From assembly GCF_904849725.1 (NCBI RefSeq), contig NC_058518.1, positions 390,525,581 to 390,589,580 on the forward strand: a stretch of 64,000 nucleotides of DNA, given 5' to 3'. Under the pieces are notes generated by a model. That model had not been told where the DNA came from, made no database searches, and saw only the letters and a program-made list of their open reading frames with translations. Source of the DNA: Hordeum vulgare subsp. vulgare. Its lineage: Eukaryota; Streptophyta; Magnoliopsida; Poales; Poaceae. Positions 52,335 through 64,000 of this stretch are shown piece after piece (position 1 is the first letter of the stretch; each line of letters begins with the position of its first letter). The position numbers and the translations under genes were made by a program.

Positions 52335-53619
52335 TGTTGGAAATATGCCCTAGAGGCAATAATAAATTAGTTATTATTATATTTCTTTATTACGAAACGA
52401 GTAAAGAGACTTGCCGGTAACGAGATTGAAATAGGTATGCGGATACCGACGATCGAATCTCGAGCAAGTAACATACCGAAGGACAAAGGGAATGACATAC
52501 GGGATTATATGAATCCTTGACACTGAGGTTCAACCGATAAGATCTTCGGAGAATATGTAGGAACCAATATGGGCATCCAGGTCCCGCTATTGGATATTGA
52601 CCGAGGAGTGCCACGGGTCATGTCTACATAGTTCTTGAACCCGCAGGGTCTGCACACTTAAGGTTCGACGATGTTTTAGTATAGTTGAGTTATATGTGTG
52701 GTTACCGAATGTTGTTCGGAGTCCCGGATGAGATCACAGACGTCATGAGGGTTTCCAAAATGGTCTGGAAACGAATATTGATATATAGGATGGTTTCATT
52801 TGGCCACCGGAAAGTTTCGGGCAATTCCGGCACTCTACCAGAAGTGATGAATGGGTTCCGGGAGTTCACCGGGAGGGCCCCACCCACCCGGGAGTGATCC
52901 CAAGGCACTAGGGTGGCGCCACAAGTCCTTAGTGGTCTGGTGGAGTCAGCCCAAGGGGCCCATGGTGCCACATAAGAAAATACCAAAGGAAAATAAAAGA
53001 AAAGGGGAAAAGAGGGAGGTGGGAAGGAAGAGGAGGACGCCCTTCCCAAACCAAATTGGAGGAGGAGTCCTCCTCCTCCCTTGGCCGGCGCACCCTTGGG
53101 GCCTTGTGCCTCAAGGCTAGCCCTCCCCCTCCCTCCTATATATATTGGTGGTTTAGGGCTGACTTGAGACACAACTTTGCCACGTGCAACTCAAACCTAT
53201 ACCACGTAGTTTTACCTCTAGATCGGATTTCTGCGGATCTCGGGCGGAGCCCCGCAGGAGTAGATCATCACCACCACCGGAGCGTCGTCACGCTGCCGGA
53301 GAACTCATCTACTTCTTCGTCTTGCTTGCTGGATCAAGAAGGTCGAGATCATCGTCGAGCTGTACGTGTGCTGAACGTGGAGGTGTCGTCCGTTCGGCGC
53401 TAGATCGAAACGGATCGTGGGACGGATCGCGGGACGGTTCTTGGGACGGTTCGAGGGACGTGAAGACGTTCCACTACATCAACCACGTTTCTTAACGCTT
53501 CCCGCTGTGCGATCCATAAGGGTACGTAGATCCAAATCTTCTCTCGTAGATGGACATCACCATGATAGGTCTTCGTGTGCATAGGAAATTTTTTGTTTCC
53601 CATGCAACGTTCCCCAACA
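52335..53619 (+). repeat. 3' LTR of element C, internally deleted
   Basis: 1,285 bp. After the first 54 bases it jumps to the equivalent of 38626 in the 5' LTR, so 534 bp of U3 are missing, with only a single shared T at the joint. The rest matches to CCCCAACA. Confidence 0.9.
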
Positions 53620-53739
53620 CTATGTTGTGTTGTTGTATTAAAATAAAATAATCCTACTTTGTAAGATATTATTTGTGCATTAATTGAAAGCACGACATGT
53701 ACCCAGATACCCATTGTATATGGGTATGGCCATATGATC

Positions 53740-54140
53740 GTACATGGAGTATTTGAGTCCGAGTTTAAATGCATCTAGATGAACAGTAAAATTGGAAAAA
53801 TTAAAAAAATTCTGATTTTTTATGATGAACTTTGACAAAAGTTCTAAGTATTTGCAAAGTTTCATCATTAGATCACATTCGAGTAAGGCATGAAAAAACA
53901 ACAAAAACGATGCTGTGAAAATGCTACTTTCGAAAGCATTTTGAAACGTTGTTTTTTTTGGCATGCCTTACTTGAATGTGATCTAATGATGAAAATCTAG
54001 AAGCACTTAGAACTTTTGTCAAAGTTTATCTTAAAATAAATAGAATTTTTTTAAATGTTTTTGAAATGCTTTTGAATTTTTTATTTTACTTTTCATGCGG
54101 GTGCATTTGAGCTCGAGCTCAAAAGGACACTTTCCCGAAG
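53740..54140. mobile_element. Foldback (long hairpin) element
   Basis: Left arm 53740-53930 and right arm 53945-54140 are inverted copies. Shared words include ACTTTGACAAAAGTTCTAAG, TCATCATTAGATCACATTC and AGTAAGGCATG. The arms are imperfect but pair over nearly 190 bases each. The outermost part has GAGCTCGAGCTCAAA on the right and a diverged form on the left. No ORF or clear target duplication. Confidence 0.7.
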
Positions 54141-54316
54141 GTCATGATTTTTCTTTGCATGCGTATTTTTATGTCCGCGGCACGATGAGCACCATAGTGG
54201 GCATAGACATTGGTATGACATTGTTCAACGTGTGCAAAGCCTGACCATATATATATTCTTAGTCAATACGGAAATCATATAGGCAATAAAAAAAATCAGG
54301 AAATGTAATATAGATC

Positions 54317-54600
54317 TTCCCTCCGATCCTCTAAAGTTGAGGTTTTTGGTGACAGTAAAGACACACTTCTAAATTTTGGAATCAACGCAAATTTTTTGAT
54401 AAATACTTTCATAATATACATTTTGTAGGATTTTGTACATACATTGTAATGCAAAATGTGTGGGCATTGGTAAAGGTTGTATTTGAAAACCGTTCAATTA
54501 CAAAGAACACTAGCTTCTAGAGGAAATTTAGGGAAATGAGGGAGAAGAAAAGAAGTGGAATTTTTTTGTAAAGGAGCATACAAATTTGAAAACCCATAAA
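54317..54600. mobile_element. Possible Stowaway-like fragment
   Basis: The start TTCCCTCCGATCCTCTAAAG, then GTTTTTGGTGACAG and AAGACACA, resembles the elements at 34480 and 34806. I could not place the right end. Confidence 0.3.
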
Positions 54601-55578
54601 AAATAAATTGTTCAATTTATTAGAATCTAAATTATTTGGAATTATGAAAAAGTCCCAAGAACATTTAGCAAGAATACAAACAAGTAGTATTTTGAAAAAA
54701 CGTGAAATTTAAGAAACTCAAACAATTTATGAACATCCAAGAATGACTAGAAAAATAAGATAATCGCCAAAGCAACCTTTTTAGCCTTTACATTGTTTTG
54801 TTTGCATCTCTTCATCCACACACATTCAATAGTTCATAGATGCCACAAGCATACTAAATCAAAATGTCATGATCTCGGCTATTTACAGTGTTTAACCATA
54901 TTTCCTCATCTTTCACGAGTGTTCATGAATGTAAAAATAATAATCAACCTTTTGGTTTTACCAAAATACTTGTGATTTATTATCATTTCCATTTTCTGGC
55001 TTCCCGTTTCTAAGATTCTCTTGATATTTAGTAGTTTTGTTAGAATAATCGTATTTTTCTATTTTCTTAATATACCTATCCATTCCATTCCTTTTATTTC
55101 TAAAATTTTAATTTCCTCATGTGCTAAATAAAAATACGATCTTCTGACTCTTCCTTTTTACCCATAATTTTGATTTGTTGAAATGCCACATTTCATTCGT
55201 CCTAGCAGATCTATGACACGAACACCTTATTTGAATTCATGATGTCAATAGTCTAAGAGTAAAAATATGTATGTATTTGGTGGATAGGGGTCAAACTTGT
55301 TGTGTTTTGAGTCTCACGATCAAATCTAGTATCAGTAGTCAAGGGACAGAAATATAATTTGCTTTAAACAAACCTGAGGGACTTCATAGAAACTCATATG
55401 TTAATTTGTGCAATTTATGTGTTTGCCTTTGCAAATGAATCAAAAATAACTTACTGTAGTCAAGAAAAATCTTGGAATCACAAAAAATGTATTGAACCTA
55501 GGGGCCCATTTGACTCACAACATTCAGAAAACGCTGAAATGGAGAATGTAGGATTGTGATGGCATGTCCATTCATATC
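54601..55578. other. AT-rich spacer, no gene seen
   Basis: Low-complexity A/T-rich sequence with only short random ORFs. No repeat family is recognised. Confidence 0.35.
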
Positions 55579-56055
55579 TTACATGATAGAATTTGCATAT
55601 TTGAAGAAACAAAGAATGATCCCAAGAAGTTTGAGTAAATAAAAAAATTCATATGAAAAGGTAGTACAATCATTAGGAAAAGTTTCAATGGGCATAATTC
55701 TACAAAGCAAAACAACTTCATAGAAAGTAATTACTAAAAATTCCAGTTTCCCATAATTATTATGAAAACCTTTTGATTCAAAGAGGCCATCATACTTGAT
55801 TTTGTGATTACCTAGACTATTTACTACACACAAATAACTTTTAGGAGCATCTTGCCACCTTGTCATAGTTGGACTTTCTGATAAATTGCACGTCACCGGC
55901 ATTTTACCAAAGTATCCCATGTAGGTTCCATCCCCAATACGACCTCGTTTAGTTTGTAGGGGGGAAATCTTATGTACCAAAGTTTTCACCATCTGTTTCA
56001 GACCCAATAGAACCTCGTTCAATCCACACGAGAAAAAAATAGTGTAGCTAGGCAA
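55579..56055 (-). CDS. Unidentified 158-codon ORF
   Basis: An uninterrupted frame in otherwise AT-rich sequence. It encodes a mixed protein with RGRIGDGTYMGYFGKMPVT, TRWQDAPKSYLCVVN and a hydrophobic C-terminal third (LLKLLGIILCFF), which could be a membrane segment. I do not recognise a family. No TATA box or splice context stands out. It may be a decayed exon of a host gene or transposon, or chance. Confidence 0.25.
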   Translation of the reverse strand: MPSYTIFFSCGLNEVLLGLKQMVKTLVHKISPLQTKRGRIGDGTYMGYFGKMPVTCNLSESPTMTRWQDAPKSYLCVVNSLGNHKIKYDGLFESKGFHNNYGKLEFLVITFYEVVLLCRIMPIETFPNDCTTFSYEFFYLLKLLGIILCFFKYANSIM

Positions 56056-56721
56056 ATGGTTGATCCCAAGTTTGCTGTTAAAATAAAATTCACGTGGCCA
56101 AGACTACTCATTTTAACTTTCCTTTTCCGAGTGAGTTGCAGGAAATATTGACATTGAAGGATTGGATTGCAGGAACCATAATCCTACAGTTCTGTGCCAA
56201 AAATCACTAATTTAGGGGCTATTTTTTACCAAAAATACTAGTCGGTGGCTTAGGTTGTTTTAAGCATGATTATGACAGTTGGGTTCTGCCGGACATGGTG
56301 ATGTGGCAAATAAAAAGGCCAATCACACCCGATACAATTCTTTTTTACAAAAAGACCCGTGAAGAAAATGCAATCTGGCCTTGTGACTTTCATCTCCAAT
56401 GGTGGAGGCCGACGACCACTCCCTCCCCATGGCACGCGGCCACAAAAGCCGGAAGCCGGAGCAGCACATCCTTTCGCTAGTGACCAGTGTCGGGCGGAGA
56501 CCGATGTGGGTCACGATATGGGGAGGTTGTGGTGCGTCAACCGCGCGTAGAAGCAAAATCGGTCGCGAGCAGCGGCGGCGACACATGCTGCACACGGACG
56601 TGGGCAGCCGCGCCGACCGCGCATGGGCACGAGCAGCAGTCGTGCCAGCCACAAGCAGCAATAGCCGCTCCGGTCACGTGTGGGAACGTGCAGCAACGCC
56701 GGCATCCATGCTCTGGGTGAG
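56056..56721. other. Spacer turning GC-rich, no gene established
   Basis: The left half is A/T-rich. From about 56400 it becomes GC-rich, with several overlapping short frames on both strands, arginine- and alanine-rich in every frame, which is more a base-composition effect than a gene. No motif is recognised. Confidence 0.35.
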
Positions 56722-57681
56722 TGTTTGGGAATGATGCATGGGAAATAAAAAACTTCCTCTGAACCCAAGATCTATCTATGGAGATACTTAGAAACAAGAG
56801 GGGGAGCGTGTCTAAATACCCTCATACACTGTTAAGCGGAAGTGTATATTACATGGTTAATGTAGTCGTACTCTTCATGATCCAAGTGCAAATGTCGAAC
56901 GGATGTCACCTCCGCGTTCAGCACACGTGCGGCTCGATGACATCTCTCCCTCCTTAATCCAGCAAGAAAGTGAGGAGAAGTAGACATGATCTCAACTAGC
57001 ACAACGACATGATGGGGATGATGGTGGAGTAGGGCTTCGCCAAGCGCCTCGGGAACTACGAACGAGGAAGAACGGGAGAGACGTGAGGAAGAGGGTCGCC
57101 TCAAGGGAGATGACTTGTTGTTCTCACCCCTCCCCCTACAATATTCATAGAAGGCAAGGGGTAGGAGGGGGCGCATCCTTGACCCCTCCTACAAGGGAGG
57201 GTGGCGGCATAGAGGGAGGAGTCCTCCCTCCCCAAGGCATCTTCGAGGTGCCTTGCCTCTCAAGGTTTCGAACCACCTAGCCACATGTGCCCTTGGGGTC
57301 TGGCCCAATAAGTCTAGGGCCCCCTACAGACCATGCTGGCCTAAGGGGCATGGTGGAACCCTCCATGGACTTTCGGACCCCTCCAGAATCCTCTAGGGCC
57401 TTCCAGAAGCTTCCTGGTACAAAATCGGCGAAACACGAAACTTCTTCGGTAGCCAAAATACGACTTCCCATATATAGATCTTTACCTCCACACCATTCCG
57501 GGGCTCCTCATGACGTTTGAGATCTCATTCGGGACTACAAACAACTTTCGATTACCAATGTACATATGCCAAGACTACTCCGGCATCACCAAATGTTAAG
57601 CGCGCGGACCCTACGGGTTCGAGAATCATGTAGATATGACCAAGACACCTCTACGGTCAATAATCAATAGCAGGACCTAGA
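56722..57681 (-). repeat. Copia LTR, minus strand, truncated by element E
   Basis: On the minus strand this reads as the 3' part of a copia LTR: TTGACCG, ACCCGTAGGGTC, GTTGTTTGTAGTCCCGAATGAG, a TATATATG box near 57470, CTGAACGCGGAGGTG, and the end TTCCCAAACA at 56722. No primer-binding site follows to the left, so it is a 3' or solo LTR. Its start is lost where element E begins at 57682. Confidence 0.75.
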
Positions 57682-59411
57682 TGTTGAAAATATGCCCTAG
57701 AAGCAATGATAAAATAGTTATTATTATATTTCCTTGTTCGAGATAATTGTTTATTATCCATGCTAAAATTGTATTGATTGGAAACTCAAATACATGTGTG
57801 GATACATAGACAACACACTGTTCCTAGTAAGCCTCTGATGGGCTATATCATTGATCAAAGATGGTCAAGGTTTCCTGACCATAGACATGAATTGTCATTT
57901 GATAACGGGATCACATCATTAGGAGAATGATGCGATGGAGAAGACCCAAACTATAAACGTAGCATATGATCCTGTCAGATTACTGCTACTGTTTTCTGCA
58001 TGTCAAGTATGTGTTCCTATGACCATGAGATCATGCAACTCCCGGACACCACAGGAATACCTTGTGTGTATCAAGCGTCACAATGTAACTAGGTGACTGT
58101 AAAGGTGCTCTATAGGTATCTCCGAGGGTGCTGTTGGGTTGCCGTGAATCGAGACTGGGATTTGTCACTCCGTATGACGGAGAGGTATCTCTAGGCCCAC
58201 TCGATAATACAACATCACAATGAGCTTGCAAGCAATGTGACTTAGGAGATGGCCAGTAATGAGATTGAGCTAGGTATGGAGATACCGAAGATCGAATATC
58301 GGGCAAGTAACATATCGATGGACAAAGGGTACAACATACGGGATTGATTGAGTCCTTGACATTGAGGTTCAACCGATGAAAGATCTTCGTAGAATGTGTA
58401 TCGACCAATATGGGCATCCAGGTCCCGCTCTTGGTTATTGACCGGAGAATGTATCGGTCATGTCTACATAGTTCTCGAACCCATAGGGTCTACACACTTA
58501 AGGTTCGGTGATGATATAAGCATAATTGAGTCATAGTGTAGGTGACCGAAGGTTGTTCGAAGTACCGGATGAGATCCGGACGCGACGAGGAACTCCGGAA
58601 TAGTCCGAAGGTGAAGATTGATATATAGGATGAAGGTCATCTGAGTCCGGAAGTGTTCCGAGGCGTACCGAGTGATTCACGGAGTGCCGAAGGGGTTTCG
58701 GGAGGCCCCGACAATTGTTGGGGAGCCTCATGGGCCAAGGAGAGGGGGCACCGCAGCTCACCAGGGGGCTGTGCGCAACCCCTCTCCCCATCCCACTTCA
58801 GATAAAGGGGGTGGACCTCCTTGGGGCGCCGCCAACCCAATTTGGGTGGCAAGGCATCAAAGTGGGGGGCACCCTAACCCTAGCCGCCACCTATCCCTCC
58901 CTTGGCCGCCGGCCCCTAGGGGGTAACCCTAGGGCGCCCTCTCCTCTCGCTTCCTCCTATATAGAGAGAGGTAGAGAGGGGGCGGCCACACGACGATCTT
59001 GTCGCGGCGCTGCCCCTCCTCTCCCTCGCAGTTTCTCTCCTCCATAACCCCATGAGAAAGCTCCGCCGAGCTATCACCACCAACACCTCACCACGCCATC
59101 GTGCTGTCGGAGGACTCAGGCTGCTACTTCATCATTGCTTGCTAGATCGAGGAGGTGAAGGCATCACCTAGTTCTACGTGTGTTGAACACGGAGGTGTCG
59201 TCCATTCGACACTTGATCAGGAGATCTCGGGACTGTTCGTGATTGGATCGCGAAGACGTACCACTACATCAACCGCATTCTTGAACGCTTCCACTTAGCG
59301 ATCTACAAAGGTATGTAGATCCAATCTCTCCACTCGTAGATAATGATCTCCATAGATTGATCTTGGTGAGCGTAGCATTTTTTTTTGTTTCCCATGCAAC
59401 GTTCCCCTTTA
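57682..59411 (+). repeat. 5' LTR of element E
   Basis: 1,730 bp ending GTTCCCCTTTA (the usual CA end has changed). TATA box TATATAG is at 58959-58965. Confidence 0.85.
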
Positions 59412-60676
59412 GTGGCATCATGGCTAGGTCTATGCGTAGATGGCTCTCGAGTAGAACACAAAGGAGTTTGTGGGCGTTGATATTTAGATTGCTTCCCTCT
59501 TTTGTCTTTTCTTGATTCTGTGGTATTTTTGGATGAAGCGTCCCGGACCAACTTTACTCGTCCACGTACGAGAGACCGGTTCCATGGACTAACATGCAAC
59601 TTGTTGCATAAAGATGCATGGCGGGTGTCTGTCTCTCCTACTCTAGTTGAATCAGATTTGAAAAAAAGGCGGTCCTTGTAGAAGGCTAAATAGCAACTTG
59701 CATATCACTCTTGTGGTTTTGCGTAGGTAAGAAACGTTCTTGCTAGATACCAATATCAGCTACGTAAAATTTGCAACAACAAATTAGAGGACGTCTAACT
59801 TGTTTTTGCAGGGTATGCATGTGATGTGATATGAACAACGACATGATGTGATATATTTGATGTATGAGATGATCATGTTGTAATAGTTAATATCGACTTG
59901 CATGTCGATGCTACAGCAACCGGCAGGAGCCATAGGGTTGTCTTTAATTATTGTATGACCCGTGAGTCAATCATTAAGCGCTATGTAATGCTTTACTTTA
60001 TCGGTAAACGGTAGCAATAGTAGTACAAGCATGGTTGGTGCGACAACCTCTATGGCAGCACAATGATGGATATCATGGTGTGGCGCCGGTAACGATGGAG
60101 ATCATGCCGGCGCTTTGGAGATGGAGATCAAAAGCACAAGATCATGGCCATATCATGTCACTTATGATTTGCATGTGATGTTAATTCTTTTATGCAACTT
60201 GTTTTGCTTAGGACGACGGTAGAATTATAAGGTGACTCCTCACTAAATTTCAAGATAAAATTGTGTTCTCCCCGAGTGTGCATCGTTGCGAAAGTTCGTC
60301 GTGTTGAGACACCACATGACTATCGGGTGTGATAGACTCTATGTTCACAAGCAACGGGTGCAAGAAAATTTTGCACACGCGGAACACTCTGGTTAAACTT
60401 GATGAGCCTAGCATGTACAGACATGGCCTCGGAACACAAGAGACCAAAAGGTCGAATTGAGTCATATAGTTGATATGATCAACATGAAGATGTTCACCAT
60501 TGAAACCAGTTCATGTCACGTGATGATCGAACTTAGGTTCGTGGATTTGGATCATGTGTCACTCGAATGACTAGAGGGATGCCAATTTGAGTGGGAGTTT
60601 TTAGTAATATAATTAACTAAACTCATTATCTTGAACAATAGTCTAAGTAATCTTTGCAAATTTATGTTGTAGATCA

Positions 60677-63600
60677 ATGGCCCGCGCAGTAACACCCCTG
60701 AATTCTAATGTGTTCCTAGAGAAAGCTAAGCTGGAAGATGATGGGAGCAACTTTGTTGACTGGGTGTGTAATCTGAGGCTTGTCCTCATGGTTTCCCAAA
60801 AGAACTATGTACTTGATACATCGCTAGGTGACATGACTACTCAGTAGTTCAGTGTGTGATCTTGTATGGCTTATAACCGGGACTTCAAAGACGTTTTGAA
60901 CGTCATGGAGCATATGAGATGTTCCAGGAATTGAAGTTTATCTTTGAGAAGAATGCCCGGATCGAGAGGTATGAGACCTGTGTAAGTTCTATGCTTGCAA
61001 GATCGAGGAGAACGGGTCTATCATTGAGTATGTTCTCAGAATGTCTGTGTATGCCAATCGTCTGGCTGAGTTGGGAATTGCTCTCCTGCCAGAGGCGATC
61101 ACTGACAGAGTTCTCCAATCACTGCCACCTAGCTACAAAAGCTTTGTGCTGAACTACAACATGCAAGGGATGAATAAATCAGTCGTCGAGCTGTTTGCGA
61201 TGCTGAAAGTTGCTGAGTTAGAAATCCAGAAGGAACATTAAGTGTTGATGTTCAATAAGACCACCCGTTTTAAGAAAAATGGCAAGGGAAGAAAGGTAAC
61301 TTCAAGAAGAGTGGCAAATCTGTTGCCCCTCCCGTGAAGAAACCCAAGGTTGGGCCCAAGCTAGAAACTGAGTGCTATCATTGCAAGGGGACTGGTCACT
61401 AGAAGCGTAGCTGTCCCAAGTATCTGGCCGTTAAGAAGGCGGCCAACGCCAAACAAGGTATATGTGATATACATGATATTGATGTGTACCTCACCAACTC
61501 TCGTTGTAGTGCCTAGGTATTTTATACCAGTTCGGTTGCTCACATTTGCAACTCAAAATAGGAACTACGGAATAGGCGAAGGTTGATGAAGGATGAAGTG
61601 ACAATGCGCATGGGAAATGGTTCCAAGGTTGATGTGATCGCCGTCGGCATGCTCTCACTTCAGTTACAATCGGGATTAGTGATGAACCTGAAGAATAGTT
61701 ATTTTGTGCCTGTGTTAAGCATGAACATTATATCTGGATCTTGTTTATTGCGAGATGGTTACTCATTTAAATTAGAGAATAAAGATTGTTCTGTTTATAT
61801 GAGTAATATCTTTTATGGTCATGCACCCAACGTGAGGGGTTTATTCTTATTGAATCTCGATAGTAATGATATGCATGTTCATAACATTGATGACAAAAAA
61901 TGTAGAGTTGATAATACCACTTTCTTGTGGCACCCCCTCTTAGGTCATATTGGTGTAAAGCACGTGAAGAAACTCCATGTTGATGGGCTTTTGGAGTCAC
62001 TTGATTTTGAATCACTTGACACATGTGAACCATGCCTCATGGGATGATGACCAAAACTCCATTCTCCGGAACAATGAAGCGAGCAAGTGACTTGTTGGAA
62101 ATCATACATACTAATGTGTACAGTCCGATGAGCATTGAGGCGTGCAGTGGATATCGTTATTTTCTCACCTTCACTGATGACTTGAGTAGATATGGTTATA
62201 TTTACTTAAGGAAACACAAGTCTGAAACATTTGAAAAGTTCAAACAATTTCAGAGTGAAGTGGAGAATTATCGTAACAAGAAGACCAAATTCCTACGATC
62301 CGATCGAGGAGGAGAATAGCTGAGTTAGGAGTTTGGCACTCACTTAAGACAATGTGGAATTGTTTCACAGTTGACTCCGCCTAGAACACCACAGTGCAAT
62401 GATGTGTGTGAATGTCGAATCATACTTTATTGGATATGGTGCGTTCTATGATGTCTCTTGCCGATTTCCATTGTCATTTTGGGGTTATGCATTAGAGACA
62501 ACAACATTCACTTTAAATAGGGCACCATCAAAGTCCGTTGAGACGACACCATATAAACTATGGTTTGGTAAGAAACCAAAGTTGTCGTTTCTTAAAGTTT
62601 GGGGATGTGATGCTTATGTCAAAAAGCTTCAGCTTGAAAAGCTGGAACCCAAAGCGGAGAAATGCGTTTTCATAGGATACCCAAAAGAGACAGTTGGGTA
62701 CAACTTCTATCTCATATCCGAAGGGAAAAGTGTTTGTCGCTAAAAATGGAACATCTCTTGAGAAAGAGTTTCTCTCGAAATAATTGAGTGGGAGGAAGAT
62801 AGAACCTGATGAGGTTGTTGAACCTTTACTTCAACCAGAGAGTAGCGCAACACAGAAAGATGTTGATATGGAGCATACGCCAGTTGAAGAGGAGGCCAAT
62901 GATGATAAGCATGAAGGTTCGGATCAAGTTGCTATCGAACCTCGTACGTCAACAAGGGCACACACTGCTCCTCAGTGGTACAGTAACCCTGTCTTGACAG
63001 TCATGTTGTTGGACAACGATGAACCTACGAGCTATGGAGAAGCTATGGCGGGCCTTAGATTCCAACAAATGGTTAGAGGCCATGAAATCTGAGATAGGAT
63101 CCACGTATGAAAACAATGTGTGGACTTTGGAAAAATTACCTAAAGGGCGAAAAGCCATTCAGAATAAATGGATCTTTAAGAAGAAGACGGACGCCGACGG
63201 TAATATCACCGTCTATAAAGCTCGACTTGTGGAAAAGGATTTTTCACAAGTTCAAGGAGTTGACTATGATGAGACTTTCTCACCCGTAGCGATGCTTAAG
63301 TCCGTCAGAATCATGTTAGCAATAGTTGCATTTTTCGATTATGAAATTTGAAAGATGGATGTCAAAACAACATTCCTTAACGGTTTCCTTAAGGAATAGT
63401 TGTATATGATGCAAGCGGAAGGTTTTGTCGAATGAGAGAATGCTAACAAAGTGTGCAAACCCCAGTAATCCATTTATGGACTGGTGCAAGCATCTAGGAG
63501 TTGGAATTAGCATTTTGATGAGGTGATCAAGGCGTTTGGGTTTATACAAGTTTATGGAGAAGCTTATATTTATAAGAAAGTAGTGGGAGCTCTATAGTGT

Positions 63601-64000
63601 TTCTAATATTATATGTGGATGACATATTGCTGATTGGAAACAATATGGAATTTTTGGGAAGTGTAAAGGATTACTTGGACAATAGTTTTTCAATGAAGGA
63701 CCTCGGAGAAGCTGCTTACATATTGGGCAACAAGATCTATAGAGAGAGATCAAGACGCTTGATAGGACTTTCACACATCACATACCTTGACAAAGTTTTG
63801 AAGAAGTTCAATGTGGAATAGTCCAAGAAAGGGTTCTTGCCTGTGTTGCAAGGTGTGAAGTTGAGTAAGACTCAATGCCTAGTGACTGCAGAAGATAGAG
63901 AAAAGATGAGTGTCGTTCCCTATGCTTCAGCCATAGGCTCTATCATGTATGCAATGTTTTGCACAAGACCTGATGTCAGTCTTGCCACAAGTATGGCGGG
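60677..64000 (+). pseudogene. Gag-pol of element E, moderately decayed, partial
   Basis: The ATG at 60677 matches the element B gag start, but the frame stops after about 55 codons. Gag continues in other frames (60919-61241), the zinc knuckle region has a stop (GHtag at about 61400), and the protease site has lost its aspartate context (near 61530). Pre-integrase and integrase segments are long and open (61583-62047, 62032-62319). The integrase C-terminus (62399-62743) and RT start (63019-63351) follow, and the YVDD motif is intact at 63605-63630. Stops and small indels separate the segments, so it is defective but younger than A and C. Confidence 0.85.

Larger units (their letters stand above)
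38038..53619 (+). mobile_element. Copia LTR retrotransposon C, degenerate, carrying nested gypsy D
   Basis: A target duplication CTATG is at 38033-38037 and 53620-53624. The 5' LTR is split by element D; without D the element is about 8.2 kb. Primer-binding-like TGGCATCATGAAC is at 47290, and the polypurine tract AAGTGGGAGAC precedes the 3' LTR. Gag-pol is heavily mutated and shares specific defects with element A. Confidence 0.92.
57682..64000 (+). mobile_element. Copia LTR retrotransposon E, partial (runs off window)
   Basis: The 5' LTR starts TGTTGAAAATATGCCCTAG; primer-binding-like TGGCATCATGGC follows at 59413. The internal region is closely related to element B and reaches the RT/RNase H region at the window end. 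The 3' LTR is outside. The flank CTAGA (57677-57681) would be one copy of its target duplication. Confidence 0.9.

Noticed and set aside
1..64000. tRNA, rRNA or organelle-derived segment
   Set aside because: No cloverleaf-like or rRNA-like stretch was recognised; primer-binding sites only match short tRNA 3' ends.

Overview
This window looks like a chromosome segment from a Triticeae grass (wheat, Aegilops or barley type). The evidence is the density of nested LTR retrotransposons with long (about 1.7-1.9 kb) copia LTRs starting TGTTGGAAATATGCC, gypsy LTRs starting TGATACGTCTC, CTCCCTCCGT Stowaway MITEs, and GC-rich grass-style first exons with introns. No rRNA, tRNA, CRISPR or bacterial features were seen.

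Layout, left to right. 1-837 is a minus-strand gypsy-like LTR joined to a plus-strand LINE 3' remnant (838-1769). A second LINE on the minus strand (1816-2007 plus 10013-about 10690) is split by copia element A (2008-10012, TSD TTAGT). 11142-12310 is a Harbinger-like element with a decayed ORF. A small coiled-coil gene candidate with its own TATA box follows (12536-12949, minus). 13500-14490 is an RNase H-domain remnant split by an inverted-repeat element (13626-14205). 14630-26723 is a minus-strand gypsy element F (5' LTR 26155-26723, intron-bearing gag-like gene 14630-16685) split by the young copia element B (16795-25727, TSD AAATT), which carries a nearly complete gag-pol broken by one inserted A.

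The only clear host gene is an eight-exon minus-strand RETICULATA-RELATED (DUF3411) gene, CDS 27232-34088, 385 aa. All seven introns and the frame can be worked out by eye. Its 3.6 kb first intron holds a Harbinger element, several Stowaway MITEs, and a foldback MITE nested inside one of them. Two Stowaway-like elements lie back to back just upstream of its promoter. A further Harbinger element with its own ORF is at 36606-37748.

From 38038 to 53619 is copia element C (TSD CTATG), whose 5' LTR is split by the non-autonomous gypsy element D (39473-46853, TSD TGCAA; one 402-aa ORF, no pol). After an AT-rich spacer with a 400-bp hairpin and one unidentified 158-aa ORF comes a minus-strand copia LTR remnant (56722-57681). 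Copia element E starts at 57682 and runs off the right edge.

Insertion order can be read from the nesting: LINE before A; F before B; C before D; Stowaway before its foldback guest; RNase H remnant before its guest. I found no evidence for a new multi-gene system. The most interesting signals are defects shared by copia elements A and C, a paired-arm hairpin with matched changes just upstream of the copia LTR TATA boxes, the Harbinger elements carrying related ORFs, and the dense transposon load inside one conserved chloroplast-protein gene.
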